DNA from: Panagrolaimus kolymaensis | Lineage: Eukaryota; Nematoda; Chromadorea; Rhabditida; Panagrolaimidae | Direction: 5' to 3' | Assembly: GCA_028622995.1 (NCBI GenBank) | Contig: JAJQJQ010000033.1 | Span: 620,001 to 684,000 of the forward strand | Length of the DNA: 64,000 nucleotides | Part shown: positions 1-11,500 of the stretch, in pieces | How positions within the stretch are numbered: the first letter of the stretch is position 1 | How the letters are laid out: every line of letters starts with the position of its first letter | Position numbers and translations under genes: made by a program | The notes under the pieces: model-generated | Seen by the model: the letters and a program-made list of their open reading frames with translations, nothing else | Databases searched by the model: none | What the model was told of the DNA's origin: nothing

Positions 1-23
1 TCCAATAACTACTTTACTCTTAC

Positions 24-179
24 CTTGTTGTCACCAGCTACAGATTTCTCGTTGAAAAATTCTCGACGAATAAACCAAACAAATAATGATAATGGAACGC
101 AAATAAAGATAGCAAAAATATAAACAGCAAAGAAGAATGGCTTAAGCAATAACACGTTTTTAGGTTGATAGCTGTTCAT
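24..179 (-). CDS. 5' exon of an unidentified one-TM protein (cut by window edge)
   Basis: Read on the minus strand, an ATG at 179 opens 52 codons that end at a good donor (GTAAGA, from position 23). The peptide has about 12 polar or basic residues, then a hydrophobic run of about 25 residues (FFFAVYIFAIFICVPLSLF), then a basic stretch (WFIRREFF). That is the shape of a single membrane anchor near the N-terminus. The rest of the gene lies beyond the left edge, so the family cannot be named. It points away from the transporter gene at 963, so the two could share the 180-962 interval as a divergent promoter. The exon call rests on the open frame, donor and hydrophobic segment only. Confidence 0.45.
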
Positions 180-962
180 ACGGATTTATAAAGCAAGATG
201 ATGGCCAAATGGTTCACCTCACTTATAGGGGAGAATCACCGAGAACCTAAAAAATAATTAAAATTATTTTTAAAAGGGGAAGATTCTGAAGAAGAAAAAA
301 AAGAAGAAGAAAACGAGTACGCGTCACGGCTCATCACTGCGATGACTGCCGAAGATGAAGAAAAAACGAAATCAGATTGGATCCTCATAGATGAAAAAAA
401 ACCAGAGTTTGAGAATAAAAAAATATCCAGAAAAACCTTTTTTTTCAAAATTCAATAGCTTCTACAAAATATCGGTGTAACGAATTCCCGCCCTCATTTT
501 TTTCTAGGATTCTGCGCGCGATTAATAAATGTTGATAAGCTTTATTATATGTATGTGTATGGATGTCAATTTGACCTCATTGCTTGATGAAGAGGGAGAG
601 AGAGAGAGAAATTATACACTCACTCATAGCTCAAACATCCGATAATTTTTCTTTCTAATTTAGAGTACCTAGATTTTAATTATCGGACCTTAATTTTCTA
701 ATAATGAAAAAAAGAAGAAGAAAACACAAAGCATGAAAAAAATGGAAGAAGAAAGTTTATCTTCGACAATGGGAAACAAACAAAAAAAGAGGAAAAGCAG
801 TCGAGTGATAAGAAGACATACACCGATGATTTTTGATCGTTCATTTATTTTTTTGGCATTTTTTATTGATTCTAAAAATAAGTAAGCAAAAACAAGCAAA
901 AAATAAGGAAATTTTATCGACAAAAAATTATTTTAAAGATTTATAATAATATATAAATTTAA
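180..962. other. Intergenic, divergent promoter interval
   Basis: No exon was found here. The stretch is AT-rich with A/T homopolymers and a short GA dinucleotide run near 594-610. Open frames in it are low-complexity Ser/Phe runs. It separates the minus-strand exon at 24-179 from the transporter starting at 963 and probably holds both promoters. Confidence 0.6.
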
Positions 963-3316
963 ATGTTGCCACATCGAAGGCTATTAATTATTGCAGCATT
1001 TGTTAGTTTTGCAGCAAATTGGCAATTTGGATATCAAGTAAGCTATTCATACCTGTTTTGAGACTACAAAGATGTGATTGTATTTAGATAACATATATAA
1101 ATACAGCTTCAAAAACATTTTATGGTATTTCTAGTTATGCGAAATTTAAAGATTGTTTACAAAGTTCAGCTTCAAATTGTTCTTCGAAACCAAAAGTAGA
1201 TAATTGGCCATCAGAATGGAGTGCAATTGTTTCAAGCTTTTATCCAGGAACTTTTCTTGGATTTATTTTAGTGAGATTAATTTGTCTTTTTATAAACGAA
1301 ATTGATGAGAAAAGGATCTTTCAGGTGCCATTTTTAGTTAAAAAAGTTGGAGTTAAAAATGCGTTATTACTTTCAACGTTTCCAGCTTTGATTGGATCCT
1401 TGATTCAACTTTTAGGCCGATTTGCTGCTAGGGCTGGTAAGTCTAACCTTGTTGGTCTATGTATTTTCTGGACGTTACTTCTATTAAAAAGCCATTAATA
1501 CTTAAGCTTTGTTCATCAAGCTCTTTGCAAAGAATAATCAAGTTTAGCACATTCACAAACTTGAATAATTTTTTATTTCTCTAATTTTGGATCTTCATTT
1601 ATAACTCAAACTTTCTAACCTATCATACCTAAAAAAAGAGGAGATAAAAATCTATTAAAAATGAAACATTAATCCGCATGTCTAAAAAACTACGCGGAGA
1701 GGATGAGTGAAAGTTAATATATCGAATCAATTTTCTGTTTCGCCTCATTTTTTAAACTAAAAGAATGTGTATTTCGTGCTTCTCACTCTGGATTTGATTG
1801 AGAGATAAGCTAATGATTAAAGTTTAAAATATTTTTTAGGAGAAATTCCATTTCTTTTGGATCTCGTCGTTGGAAGATTTCTTGTCGGCGTTCATGCTGG
1901 ATGTTCGCTATGTTTGTTACCTCTTTTTACAATTGAAACAAGTCCGCCTTCATCTCGCCCATTTCTATCCTGCCTTCAGGTACAAAATCTTTTTAAAACA
2001 TAGCAAACCAAGAAGAATATGGTATAGAGACATTATGTGTTAAAGTAAATTGCATCTGTATATATACAAATGAGCAAAAAGAAGCAATCACGAAAGGGCA
2101 ACAAAATATATAACAAATTACTAAAATTAAAATTCATTTACAGCAAGTATTTCAAGCTTTTTCAACCCTTGGTGGCTTGGTGATAGGTTCAGAAGATCTC
2201 ATTCCAATGGGTGCATACAGATTTGAATTACTTCAAATTATTGGGGTTGTACCTACTGTGATTTTTATATTTATCCTTTTCAAACTTCCACCAACGCCTT
2301 TTCGAGTTGTAGATACAATGACTCAAGGTTCGACGGAGAAAAAATTAGAAGAAAGTGTAAAATTTTATTATGGAAGCGATGATTATATTGATTGCGTAAA
2401 AAGCGAAGCTTTTGGTCGATGGAATATTGGAACCAAATCTCATTGGAGTGAATTAAAAGAATCCAATAATTTGAAAGGACTTTTTATAGGAACTTTGGCT
2501 GCTATAAGCTATTCCTTAACTGCCGATGATTTGATTGATTCATATTCAAATCAAATTTTATATGTGAGTTTTACCACAATTTATTGTATTTAACCATGTT
2601 AACGATAAAAACTTTTAGTCAAGTGGCCAGAAATCATCTGAAATTATTACTGTAATTTATGGAGTAATTCTTTCAATTACTTCCATCATTGGCGCATTTT
2701 TAGTAAGTTCCACAATTTTAAATTGTATTTTCATGAAACAAAAGTTTTTCAGGCTGATAGGTTTGGGAGAAAGCGTTTGATTATTTACGGTCTTCTTGCT
2801 ACAGCAATTTTTAATACTTTGGCTCTTATTGGAGAAACCACTGAATGGATGTTCCTTGAAGTCACAGGATTTGGTTTAACCAAAGCTGCAATAGGCTTTG
2901 GAGCAGGAGCACCTGCATGGTTTTTAACTTCAGAACTTGTTTCACCTAGAATAACGCATCTTTGCCAAACAATTTCCACTGGTGGATTACTCATTGCTTC
3001 AGGATTTATGACTTTTGTTTATCTCCCACTATCAACCCTGATTGGAATATGGTCACTTTTTGTTTTGGCAATTTTACCTGCAGTTTTTGTTTCAATAATT
3101 TTAATATTATTTTTACCTGAAACAAAAGATAAATCATATGGAGAAATTAAATGGCTTCTATCTTCAACGGTTTTAAGTGGATTAGCGAATGAAAATGGCA
3201 GGAAGAAAGGTAGACGATTATCACATGAAAGTGATGCAATGTTGAAAAAAAGAAATGGTACTGTAACGAGTTATGGCGCAAACGAAGAAAGCTTAAAAGA
3301 TTTGCGTGTATTTTAA
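963..3316 (+). CDS. MFS sugar-transporter-like protein (SLC2/GLUT type)
   Basis: Seven exons (963-1037, 1088-1270, 1325-1436, 1840-1979, 2144-2563, 2619-2702, 2753-3316) join in frame to 525 aa, the usual size for SLC2 facilitators. TM1 carries NWQFGYQ. The TM4-5 region has GRFLVGVHAG followed by IETSPPSSRP, matching the family GRx3Gx3G...E-x-P-x-x-R pattern. The start of exon 7 gives ADRFGRKR, the D-R-x-G-R-R/K loop motif, and the C-terminal half ends with LPETKDKSYGE, the PETKG-like signature. The extracellular loop after TM1 holds several Cys and an NCS site. Family knowledge predicts facilitated transport of a hexose or polyol at the plasma membrane; the substrate cannot be read from sequence, and no QLS hexose-selectivity motif was seen. 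A poly(A) signal AATAAA lies at 3363. Intron 3 is about 400 bp; the others are short. Confidence 0.88.
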
Positions 3317-4283
3317 AATATATTTAAAAAGAAATACGGGTGGTATTTTGTAATTAAATGTTAATAAAATAATATTCATTTTTATTTTTAAGTTTGAAAA
3401 AACAAATTTAGAAGTGTCATTTTAAAATCCCAAAAACAAAATCGATGCCATTGTTCGCTGCTTTGATCTTGCCTAAAATTAAATAAAACTTTTCCTTCTT
3501 GAGAAACTTGTGCCATCGGAAATGCGTATGAATTTTAAAAAAGCGGGCATTTCTATTTTTTGAAAGAATAGAAAAAAGTCATTCATTGAAATGGTCAAGG
3601 TCATATATCGCAGGACACTCGATAGTTTTTGTTGAAGGAGAAACACTGACTGCACAACCACGCAGTTTTCGGTCGATTTCAATTTTCCGTTTTAAAATCG
3701 AACGATGAATAAAAATCCAAAGATTTTATGAAAAAAGGTTTCAATTTTTTATGTGCCTTTTTAAAAATTCTTTTTATCGTCTAAAAAGGCACTCGATATT
3801 TTTTTCAAAGCAATTTTCTTTATTTACGATTTCCGTTGTCAAGCAAGAAATCTCATGTTTTATTTTATAGGATTTTCAATAATTGCTTTTTGCATTTTTT
3901 GTGCTGCATCGTTTTCAGAGAGTTGATATTGTATCCCATAAATTTTACAACCTTCACCTGACCTTTTTTGTTATTTAAAAAAAATATTTATTTGTTTGTT
4001 TACTCTTTTTAAAAAAAGAGTTAAGTGCCTTTAATGCTTCAAAGACCTAAAGGCATTTTCCCCTCTTTTTTTCTTACAAAAAAAAAAACAGGTTTTCTCT
4101 CTCCAAAAATGTCGTCTCACACATGTGTCTTTTTTTGAATCCATCGAATTTCAAACAATCGATCGATAAATAATAACATTTTATTCATCTGATTCATCGA
4201 ATAATTTTGCAGTAGCGACAATTTTTTACAGAGAAAAAAGCGTTCAACTTGGATGTGAGTCTTCACAACAACAAAAAATAGCC
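3317..4283. other. Intergenic, no gene seen
   Basis: This holds the 3' UTR and AATAAA (3363) of the transporter, then AT-rich sequence with homopolymer runs leading into the claudin-like gene. The minus-strand open frames here have no recognizable protein features or splice context. Confidence 0.6.
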
Positions 4284-5226
4284 ATGGCAATTGAATATGA
4301 ATGGACATTGCAAACTCCAGCATTTGTTGTTGCTATACTTGCTTGGATTACTTCATTTGTGGCTTTATTAACACCAGCATGGCAAACAGTATATGCTCGT
4401 GAATTGCAACAATGGATTCAAAGTGGACTTTGGTTGAATTGTCAAACACGGCCTTCTGGAATGTATACGTGTACTTACACCTTTAATGAAGAGGATTTTA
4501 ATTTTTATACTAGCGCTGAAATTGTTGATTGGAGAACTCCACCTTTTTATGGTAAGTAAAGGTTTCAAAGTAAAAAAAGAAATAATTTAATTTTAAATTA
4601 TTTTCATGAGTATCAAAGAGAACCTATCTTTTTAAAATCCTATTTTAAAAATAATTTTCTAATTTTAGCTTGGCAGCGTCGATTGCTTGCCGTTTTTCTT
4701 GCTGCCCAAGTTGCAGCCTTTTTTGCTTTGATATCTTTCTGCTTTGCCTTACAACCAAATGGCCGTCGATTGAGTTCTTTAACATTTATTGTAGCCATCG
4801 CAGTTGCAAGTAATTTCACCCGTTTTTTTTAAACTTTTCCGGATTAAAATATTTTTAGCAATTTTACATGCGGGTGCAACAGTCGTTTTTATGTTTTTCT
4901 CTCAACTTGTTGAATATCGATTTTACCATGTCTCTGTTAGTGGTATTTATGAAAAACATAGAGGTTATTCATTTTTTATTCAAATTGCTGCAGTAATTTT
5001 ATTTATTATTTCATTGGTAATTGCCGTGGTTCACATTCTTACAACTTCACGACTTCGAAGTGATGCTGGATCGGTCAAATACGCGGATAGCTTTGTTCAT
5101 GCTGGACCATATCGTCAAGTGGAAAGTTATTTTCCTCGTCCTGGATCCTCCGCCAGTGATCTATATCCATATGAAAGCCAATTTGCAATGAGAGAGTTGC
5201 CGCCTCTACCAAAACAAACTCGATAA
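4284..5226 (+). CDS. Claudin/Clc-like four-TM protein, copy 1
   Basis: Exons 4284-4551, 4669-4809 and 4859-5226 give 258 aa. TM1 (about residues 11-30) is followed by an extracellular loop with TPAW, then SGLWLNC and a second Cys in MYTCTY. This is the W-GLW-C-C signature of the PMP22/claudin superfamily. TM2 (AVFLAAQVAAFFALISFCF), TM3 (ILHAGATVVFMFFSQLV) and TM4 (IQAAVILFIISLVIAVV-like) follow. The roughly 65-residue tail is cytoplasmic and polar, rich in Pro, Tyr and Ser, and ends PPLPKQTR without a PDZ-ligand terminus. Nematode proteins of this kind are placed in the claudin-like or Clc-like (PF07062) groups and act at epithelial junctions or as channel subunits; which applies here is open. 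A related gene follows at 7270 on the same strand, so the pair is probably an old tandem duplication. Confidence 0.85.
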
Positions 5227-7269
5227 AAAAAACCTTTTTTTAAATCCATGTTTGTACATATCGTTACTTTCTCTTTTTTTCGTTTCTGTCGAAACGCTTT
5301 CTTGTTTAAAAAAATAATAAAAATGCCAATTCTTTCCTTCCCCGCATAACATGCAAGGCATTCATGCACCTGTAATTATTGAGTAAATTGTCAATTTTAT
5401 TTTTGTGGCCATAAATCTGGCAAGAATTATGAAGTGGTTCGTTCGTTACTTTTGTGAAATTTGCATGAAAGAAAAAGGAAAAGAAAACCGACTCACATTG
5501 TCGGTGGCAGCCCCCTATGGCGGTGGATGATGACCTAAATCCATAGTAACAAACAAAAATGAATGTTATTTTCTTGTCCTTCAAATAGGAAAAAAAGTAA
5601 CCGATTTCATGAAGGATTAACTTTATAAGTTTAAAGGAGAAAAGTTTAATGTTTAATAATTTATTATACCCACTTTTTTCGATGAGAGTTTTTCTAACTT
5701 TAAAAGTGGATACTTTTTTTGAAGTACAGAAAATAACTTTTAAAAAATAAACCTTCGCCTTTTTTTCATGCGCACACGTGATTCGGTCGTTCATATTTTT
5801 TTTAGTGAAAGTCATGATGGAAAATAAACTTTTATTTTTCAAGTTTTTTCTTTCACAAAGGTTTTACTTTTCCATTGCAAGAAATAAGTCGAAGATTAAC
5901 TTCAATTTTAATAGCATAATTTTATTTCCTAAAAAATGTTGTTTTATTTGTTTTCTTAACACTTTTTTGAATCTTTGTTTCCCTCGACTTCAACCATCTC
6001 CAAAAAAGGTATACTCGTGTTTTTTTTTATTTATTTCTGCATGCTTACTTCTGCTCCTTTTTCGACCTTGGAGAAGAAGATTGCAGCCAGCGTCAATTGC
6101 ACAATAACCATATACGTTCAACATACCTTTTTTCTCTCCATTCAACCTTCAGCATCTCTTCCCCATTTTTTGATGTTGTTGTTGTTTTCCTCGCATTCTT
6201 TTTTTTGTTTCTGGTGCCATTTTTCTCTCTTGAAACTCTTTATTTCGATAAATCAATCGCATCCCATCTATTCGTCTTCTTCATGTACACGATGCTGAGG
6301 ACAGATTTCCTTGGGTTTCTGCCAGATGACCTTGGATAAAACTTATACGACAACAATTTGAACCGTTTTTAGAAATGTGAAAAAATAAAAGAAAAATTGA
6401 ACGAGTGAAGTTGATGCGCGAGAAAAATTTGCACAAATTTCGATCGTGTTTCTTGAAAAAATTCAATACCGAAATAGTTCAAATTACTATTACTGTTAAA
6501 AAAACAAAAATAATGATACAAGTTTGTAATTGTTTCGTTCTCATTTTTGCCCAAAACCTTATTTAAAACTGACGAGTTACACTTTGTTCAAAAAAAGTTA
6601 AACACCCCTCTTCTTTGATGATGAGACTCGTGATGCTGGTGATTCCCTGCTGTTTCTTGTGATTTTTCTTTTTTTGTTGTTCTACTTTTTCACAGTTCAC
6701 TTGATTTTAGAATTTAATGACATTAACTTACTTTAATTACTTTTTTGGATATCTAATTGTATTCTTGAAAATTTCGGTTGAAATTGATTAGGATGTTTTT
6801 TATTGTTTCTTAACAGCAAATTTGTTAATTATTTTATAACTATTGGTGGTCTTTGTGGAAAAAAATTAACAAAACTTAAAGTTACTTCGAATCGTTTTCA
6901 ACGAGATTATTGGTTTTTTTAAATAATAAAATTTAATAGGAGAAAATAAAAATTTGGATAGAAAATGTCCAAACTTAAAAATAAAATCTCCACTTTAGGA
7001 ATAATTTCATCGTATTTATTTTGTCAGAAGTTTACATCATCCATTTTGTACCTTTTTCGAATTTATATTTTTACATTTACTACTTTTCCAAATTAACAAA
7101 TGTTTGATGTTAAAATTAGTACATTATTTTGAGTTGTGAAATATTTGACAAACTCATGATCCCACGCGAATTACCTTATGTTCTTCGTTCATTTTATTTA
7201 TTTTTGATGTTTGACTCAAAAAACCATTAAAAATTTAGATTTAATTCTCGCTGAAAGTGGCTCTCTTCG
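5227..7269. other. Intergenic between the two claudin-like genes
   Basis: About 2 kb of AT-rich sequence without convincing exons. Overlapping plus-strand open frames around 5778-6339 are long Phe/Leu/Ser runs caused by pyrimidine-rich sequence and show no splice structure. The promoter of the gene at 7270 presumably lies at the right end. Confidence 0.55.
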
Positions 7270-8588
7270 ATGGGTCTCTTAAATTTTTCTACGCGATTAG
7301 CAAAAGCTCAAGCCGTGACTTTTGTACTTGTTTCTATCGCTAATATCATAGCTTTTATTGCTGTATTGACTCCAGCATGGCAATCCGCATTTGATTCTGA
7401 TGCCAATCAAAGAGTCGATAGTGGTTTATGGATTTATTGCCCCGGTAATCAAGCATGTTGGTATATATTTTCGGATAATATGATGAATTATTATGAAAAA
7501 GTTGATGTTTGTCGATTTTTTTTGATTGGGGATTGTCGTAAAAAACTTTTAAAAACTCCATATTTCTTTGGTTGGCATTATGCTGTATTCATTATTATGA
7601 TTATCACATTAACTCTTTGTACCATTGGTCTCATAGCTCTTGCATTCTCATATTTCCGTCCACATAAACGCTTAATTGCAACAGTCATTATGGATGTTGC
7701 TCTTGGTTTTGCATGTAAGTTTGAGGAGTTGTTCTAAATAAATAAAATATAATTTTAAGTTTTGTTATTTTGTATTGCATTAATTGTATTTATGATTAAT
7801 GCAGAAATGTTGGAATCAAAATATTTGATTGGAATTCGTAACACTTTTGAGGTAACTTTTTAACTTCCTATTTAGGATAAAATTGTTTCGTTTTTAAGAA
7901 ATACTATGGTTATTCATTTTACATAGCTTCATTGGCTTTAATGATTCTCATGTTTGGTGTATTTTCTGGATTATTCGTTACTACATCTGTTTTCTTCTCC
8001 AATGACCCCGTACAAGATCCCGTTGCCCAATTTAAACATGCTCATGATTATCCTGCTCGCGATTATCAGGTGATGCATGTGAGTTTTTCTTCTTTCCCTC
8101 TCTTTCTTTTTTCATTATTACTGGAAGCTTCAAAATCTTTCAATAATAATTAACTTAAAAAATTGCTTAATTTTTTTTTTTTCTTCTTTGCACGCTTTTT
8201 TTGCTTTTTCAGAATTTGGGCAGTGTGACCACCGTTTAACGAGCGCATAGTTATGGAAATTCTGAACCATTTTTTGCCATATCAGCCTCTCTCCAACTTC
8301 TTCTTCCTCTACCTCTTATTAACAATGAATTAAATGTTTCGTATTAAAAAAATTCTTTCAAAAAAATTCTTTTATTTTTTAGTTTTAATGTTAGTTTTTT
8401 TTATTTTGCTATATTTCAAACTATTATGCTTTTGATAATTTTATAAACTTACTGTAATTTATTTATTTCAGGAGGTCAATAAACTTCCAAACACTTATAC
8501 TTCATCCATTGATCCTCGATATGCTTTCGGTTATGCTCCTTCTGAAGCAGGAAGCAGTATTCCAACAAGAACATTTCTCAGTTATTAA
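7270..8588 (+). CDS. Claudin/Clc-like four-TM protein, copy 2, with alternative C-termini
   Basis: Exons 7270-7714, 7760-7851, 7899-8078 and 8472-8588 give 277 aa. The loop after TM1 has TPAW, then DSGLWIYC and a second Cys (QACWYIF), again the W-GLW-C-C signature. TM2 is FIIMIITLTLCTIGLIALAF. TM3 spans the exon 1/2 junction: using the TTTTAAG acceptor at 7757-7759 gives ALGFAFLLFCIALIVFMIN, whereas the later AG at 7803-7804 would create a stop, which decides the splice. TM4 is SLALMILMFGVFSGLFV. An alternative last exon at 8213-8239 also splices in frame from 8078 and encodes NLGSVTTV plus stop (247 aa in total); its end fits a class I PDZ ligand, whereas the long form ends TFLSY. Expected at epithelial junctions or as a membrane subunit. 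AATAAA follows at 8711. Confidence 0.85.
8213..8239 (+). CDS. Alternative last exon of the copy 2 claudin-like gene (PDZ-ligand end)
   Basis: A strong polypyrimidine tract and acceptor (GCTTTTTCAG) end at 8212. In phase 0 with the donor after 8078, the next bases encode NLGSVTTV and then TAA. The final T-x-V fits a class I PDZ-binding terminus, common at claudin C-termini. The longer isoform skips this exon to 8472. The splice signals and phase are visible; use of the exon is inferred. Confidence 0.5.
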   Translation, partial: NLGSVTTV

Positions 8589-11500
8589 TTTTTTAAATGT
8601 TTTATTTTTTTTGTACAAAGTTATATAAAAAGAGAGATAACAAATTTAAAGTTTGCCATTATCTTTGTTTGTGTATGTGTGTATAAACTTTGAATTAAAA
8701 ACCGATGAAAAATAAAACTTTTGAAGTTTTTTGAATTTTAGGTTTATTTTTTAGTTTAATTTTTTTTTTGATGTTTGAAAAAGGGAATCCTTGGAAGCAT
8801 TTCTGTTGGTTTCATTCTCCATTCAATAAAAATAAATAAAATTGTGGGAGTAGTTTTATGACAATTTTTCAATTGTTTGAAACTTTCGATTCAGGGGTTG
8901 CTGAGAAACATGACGTGATAAAAGACAAGCTGCCGACGAACAACAACAATTTAGTCTTCAATAAAGAGGGAGTTCAAGGAAACAACCATTTTTTCAAAGA
9001 GATTTTCTGACAAAATATCAAATATGAAACCATAGTTTAGCAAAAACTATTCTTTCCATTTTTGTTTGCAAGGTTTCTATTAAGCATTTCCAAGTTTGTA
9101 AACCTGATCTTTAATTATTTTAAAAAATTCAGTGGCCTTCCTCAATTTTCTGATACCACACAGCGTAGTGTGACTTCGTGGGTTGAAATTTTTCACTAAT
9201 AGTTGTCGTCGATATTATAAACTTAATTTAAATGCAACCCCAAGCTTTGACATCCTTTTAGCATACATATTTTTCTTGCTTTTCATTTTACTCTTTTTTC
9301 TCATCAAATCTTAAGTCTATCAGTACCCAAATTGGATTACATTTTATTTTTGACGCCTCCGATGTTAATGCGGCGCAACCGAAGCCTTCCTGCTTTTTTT
9401 TTACATTTTCTTTCCCATTTTTTGTGATGCCAACAAAAATCTTCAAACAATATTTTCTTCTTCTTCCCCCACATATATCTTTTATTTGTTATCAACCTTA
9501 TTTCCGGCGTATTATTTTTAGGCAAACTTCTTTCTATAAAAAACCCTAAAATGTTTCTATTTTTAGAGTTTAAAAGAAAAACACGAAGTCAAACATTTTT
9601 TCCTCCTACATTTTATTTTTTTGTTAAGGAAAATAAAAATAAACTCATTTGTATTCTTTGCTCGAGAGAAAGATAAAAAAAGGAACATTTTAATTTGCTT
9701 TGTAACATTCAGCTGCAAACTTATCCCAAACTTAATTTTTCTTTTTTTTTTCTTTGAGGTTTTAGTTTTAGCCATCGAGAGACTACGACATTTCAATTTC
9801 CATTTTTTCTATTTTTGCTTCCGTTTAAAAACAAGCAGTTCCTTTTTTAAAAATGGAAATGGTTAAAGAAAACAAAAAAAAACAAGCAAAAAAGTTTGAT
9901 TACAAAAACTTTTGTTGGCGGCTGCTTTATGACAGCATCTTCCTGTTTTACGGTATCACATTTCGTAATGCAATTTGTTGACCATGGCCCGCTTTTGAAA
10001 TTCTTCGCCTGTCTGTAGTTCTAAAAGTAGGTCTTTAAGCTAGCAGAATAACAAAAAGATTGAAAGCGACCAGTGTAAGTCATTCTTAAAATGTTAGATA
10101 ACGGTAGTGTTATGGATTCGAAGGTGTATTGGAAATTTTAATTTTATTGATCATTGTTTATTAAAACGTCTTTTATTTCAATTTTAAAAAGAGCTTTAAT
10201 AGCTCTTCGTTCAGCAGCACGATATCATAAAATGGTTTCTTTTGACTTTTCAACCTAACAACTTATAAATTCTCCTAAAAGCCCATGAAGATTGAGATTG
10301 TCACGTAGCGGAAAAAATACGCCTTGATATTCTAAAAAATGAGTCAATTTAGCCATTTATTAAGTTTAATTATTTGCAAATTATTTGCAATTAAATTTAA
10401 ACATTAATCTCATTTTAAAAGAAAAGAAAGAAGAAAAACTTTGAAACGTCAAAGAAATAAAAAGCAGGCGATAATTGAATTTTCTTTAGTCGTAGGTTGT
10501 CCAAAATATGTCGGAGAGATATGGGATTATTTTTATAAACTATGTTTAGTTAGTCAGTCTTTTAACACAAAAAATGTTAAGAAGCGGAAATTTTAGTTAG
10601 GGTCTTAAAATTAAATTCAAATGGCGTCATTTGTTTTAGCTTCTTTAATTATTAAAAAGTTGTTTTTTTAAAGTTTTAAAAATTTAATGAATATTATTAT
10701 TATTTTGTGTAAAGTTTAATAAGTGCCATAGTCTCGTTTCATGGTGTTTTTGCTAACTAAAATCGTGTTTTTAAAATCTTCTTTGCTACTTTTTCGTGGA
10801 TTCAAACTTGTTTACTTTTTTTCTTCTTCTTTCATCCTTTCAATCTTTGACGTTGATGGAAGAAACTCATTGCTTCAACTTTGCATACATAAATTTATGA
10901 ATGAATGTTAACGAACGAACAACCCACGCAAGGTGTTTTTCTTTAGGAAAAAAACCAATTATTTTAAAAACATTTGTGCCCTTTTTTTTCCTGCCAACTT
11001 CTGAGATTTTATGAAGTAGTTAATTTTTAGATTTTTTAATTATAAAATTATTGAAGCCATAAAAATTAGCTCAAAAAGTGCATTCATGCTTTAAAAGTTT
11101 ATCTCTAAATTTAGAGATGAAAAAAATTATTAATTTTATCCACACATGATGTGTTTTAATTGTAATTTTGCATGTTTGATAGAAATTTAAAATTTTCAAG
11201 AGTTCGCCTTGAAAATAAAAGTTTACAGTGGATTTTTTGCCATTCATTTGATAAACTTTCCGATTTTTTCTAATAATAAATTTTTTTATTTTAATGGAGG
11301 GCCATCTGTTTCTTTCAAACTTCACCTGGAAATTTTTTGACGCCTACTTCATACATGCATGTATGTACCTGACACCTCCTAGCAGCAATTTTATTTTCGC
11401 AAAATACCACGAAGACAAAAAAAAAACTTAGATAACTTTTTATAACTTTAAAAAAAAAATTTTGCTTCAAGAATCTCCGTTTAGAAATCCAAAATGGAAG

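Noticed and set aside
236..448. Minus-strand open frame rich in Ser and Phe
   Set aside because: It is the complement of a GAA/AAG-rich stretch; no splice signals, domain or composition of a real protein.
5778..6339. Three overlapping plus-strand frames with hydrophobic runs
   Set aside because: Pyrimidine-rich DNA gives Phe/Ser/Leu strings; all three frames look alike, and there is no exon structure.
7805..7851. Use of the AG at 7803-7804 as acceptor in the second claudin-like gene
   Set aside because: It would make a TAA at the junction; the acceptor at 7757-7759 keeps the frame and supplies TM3.
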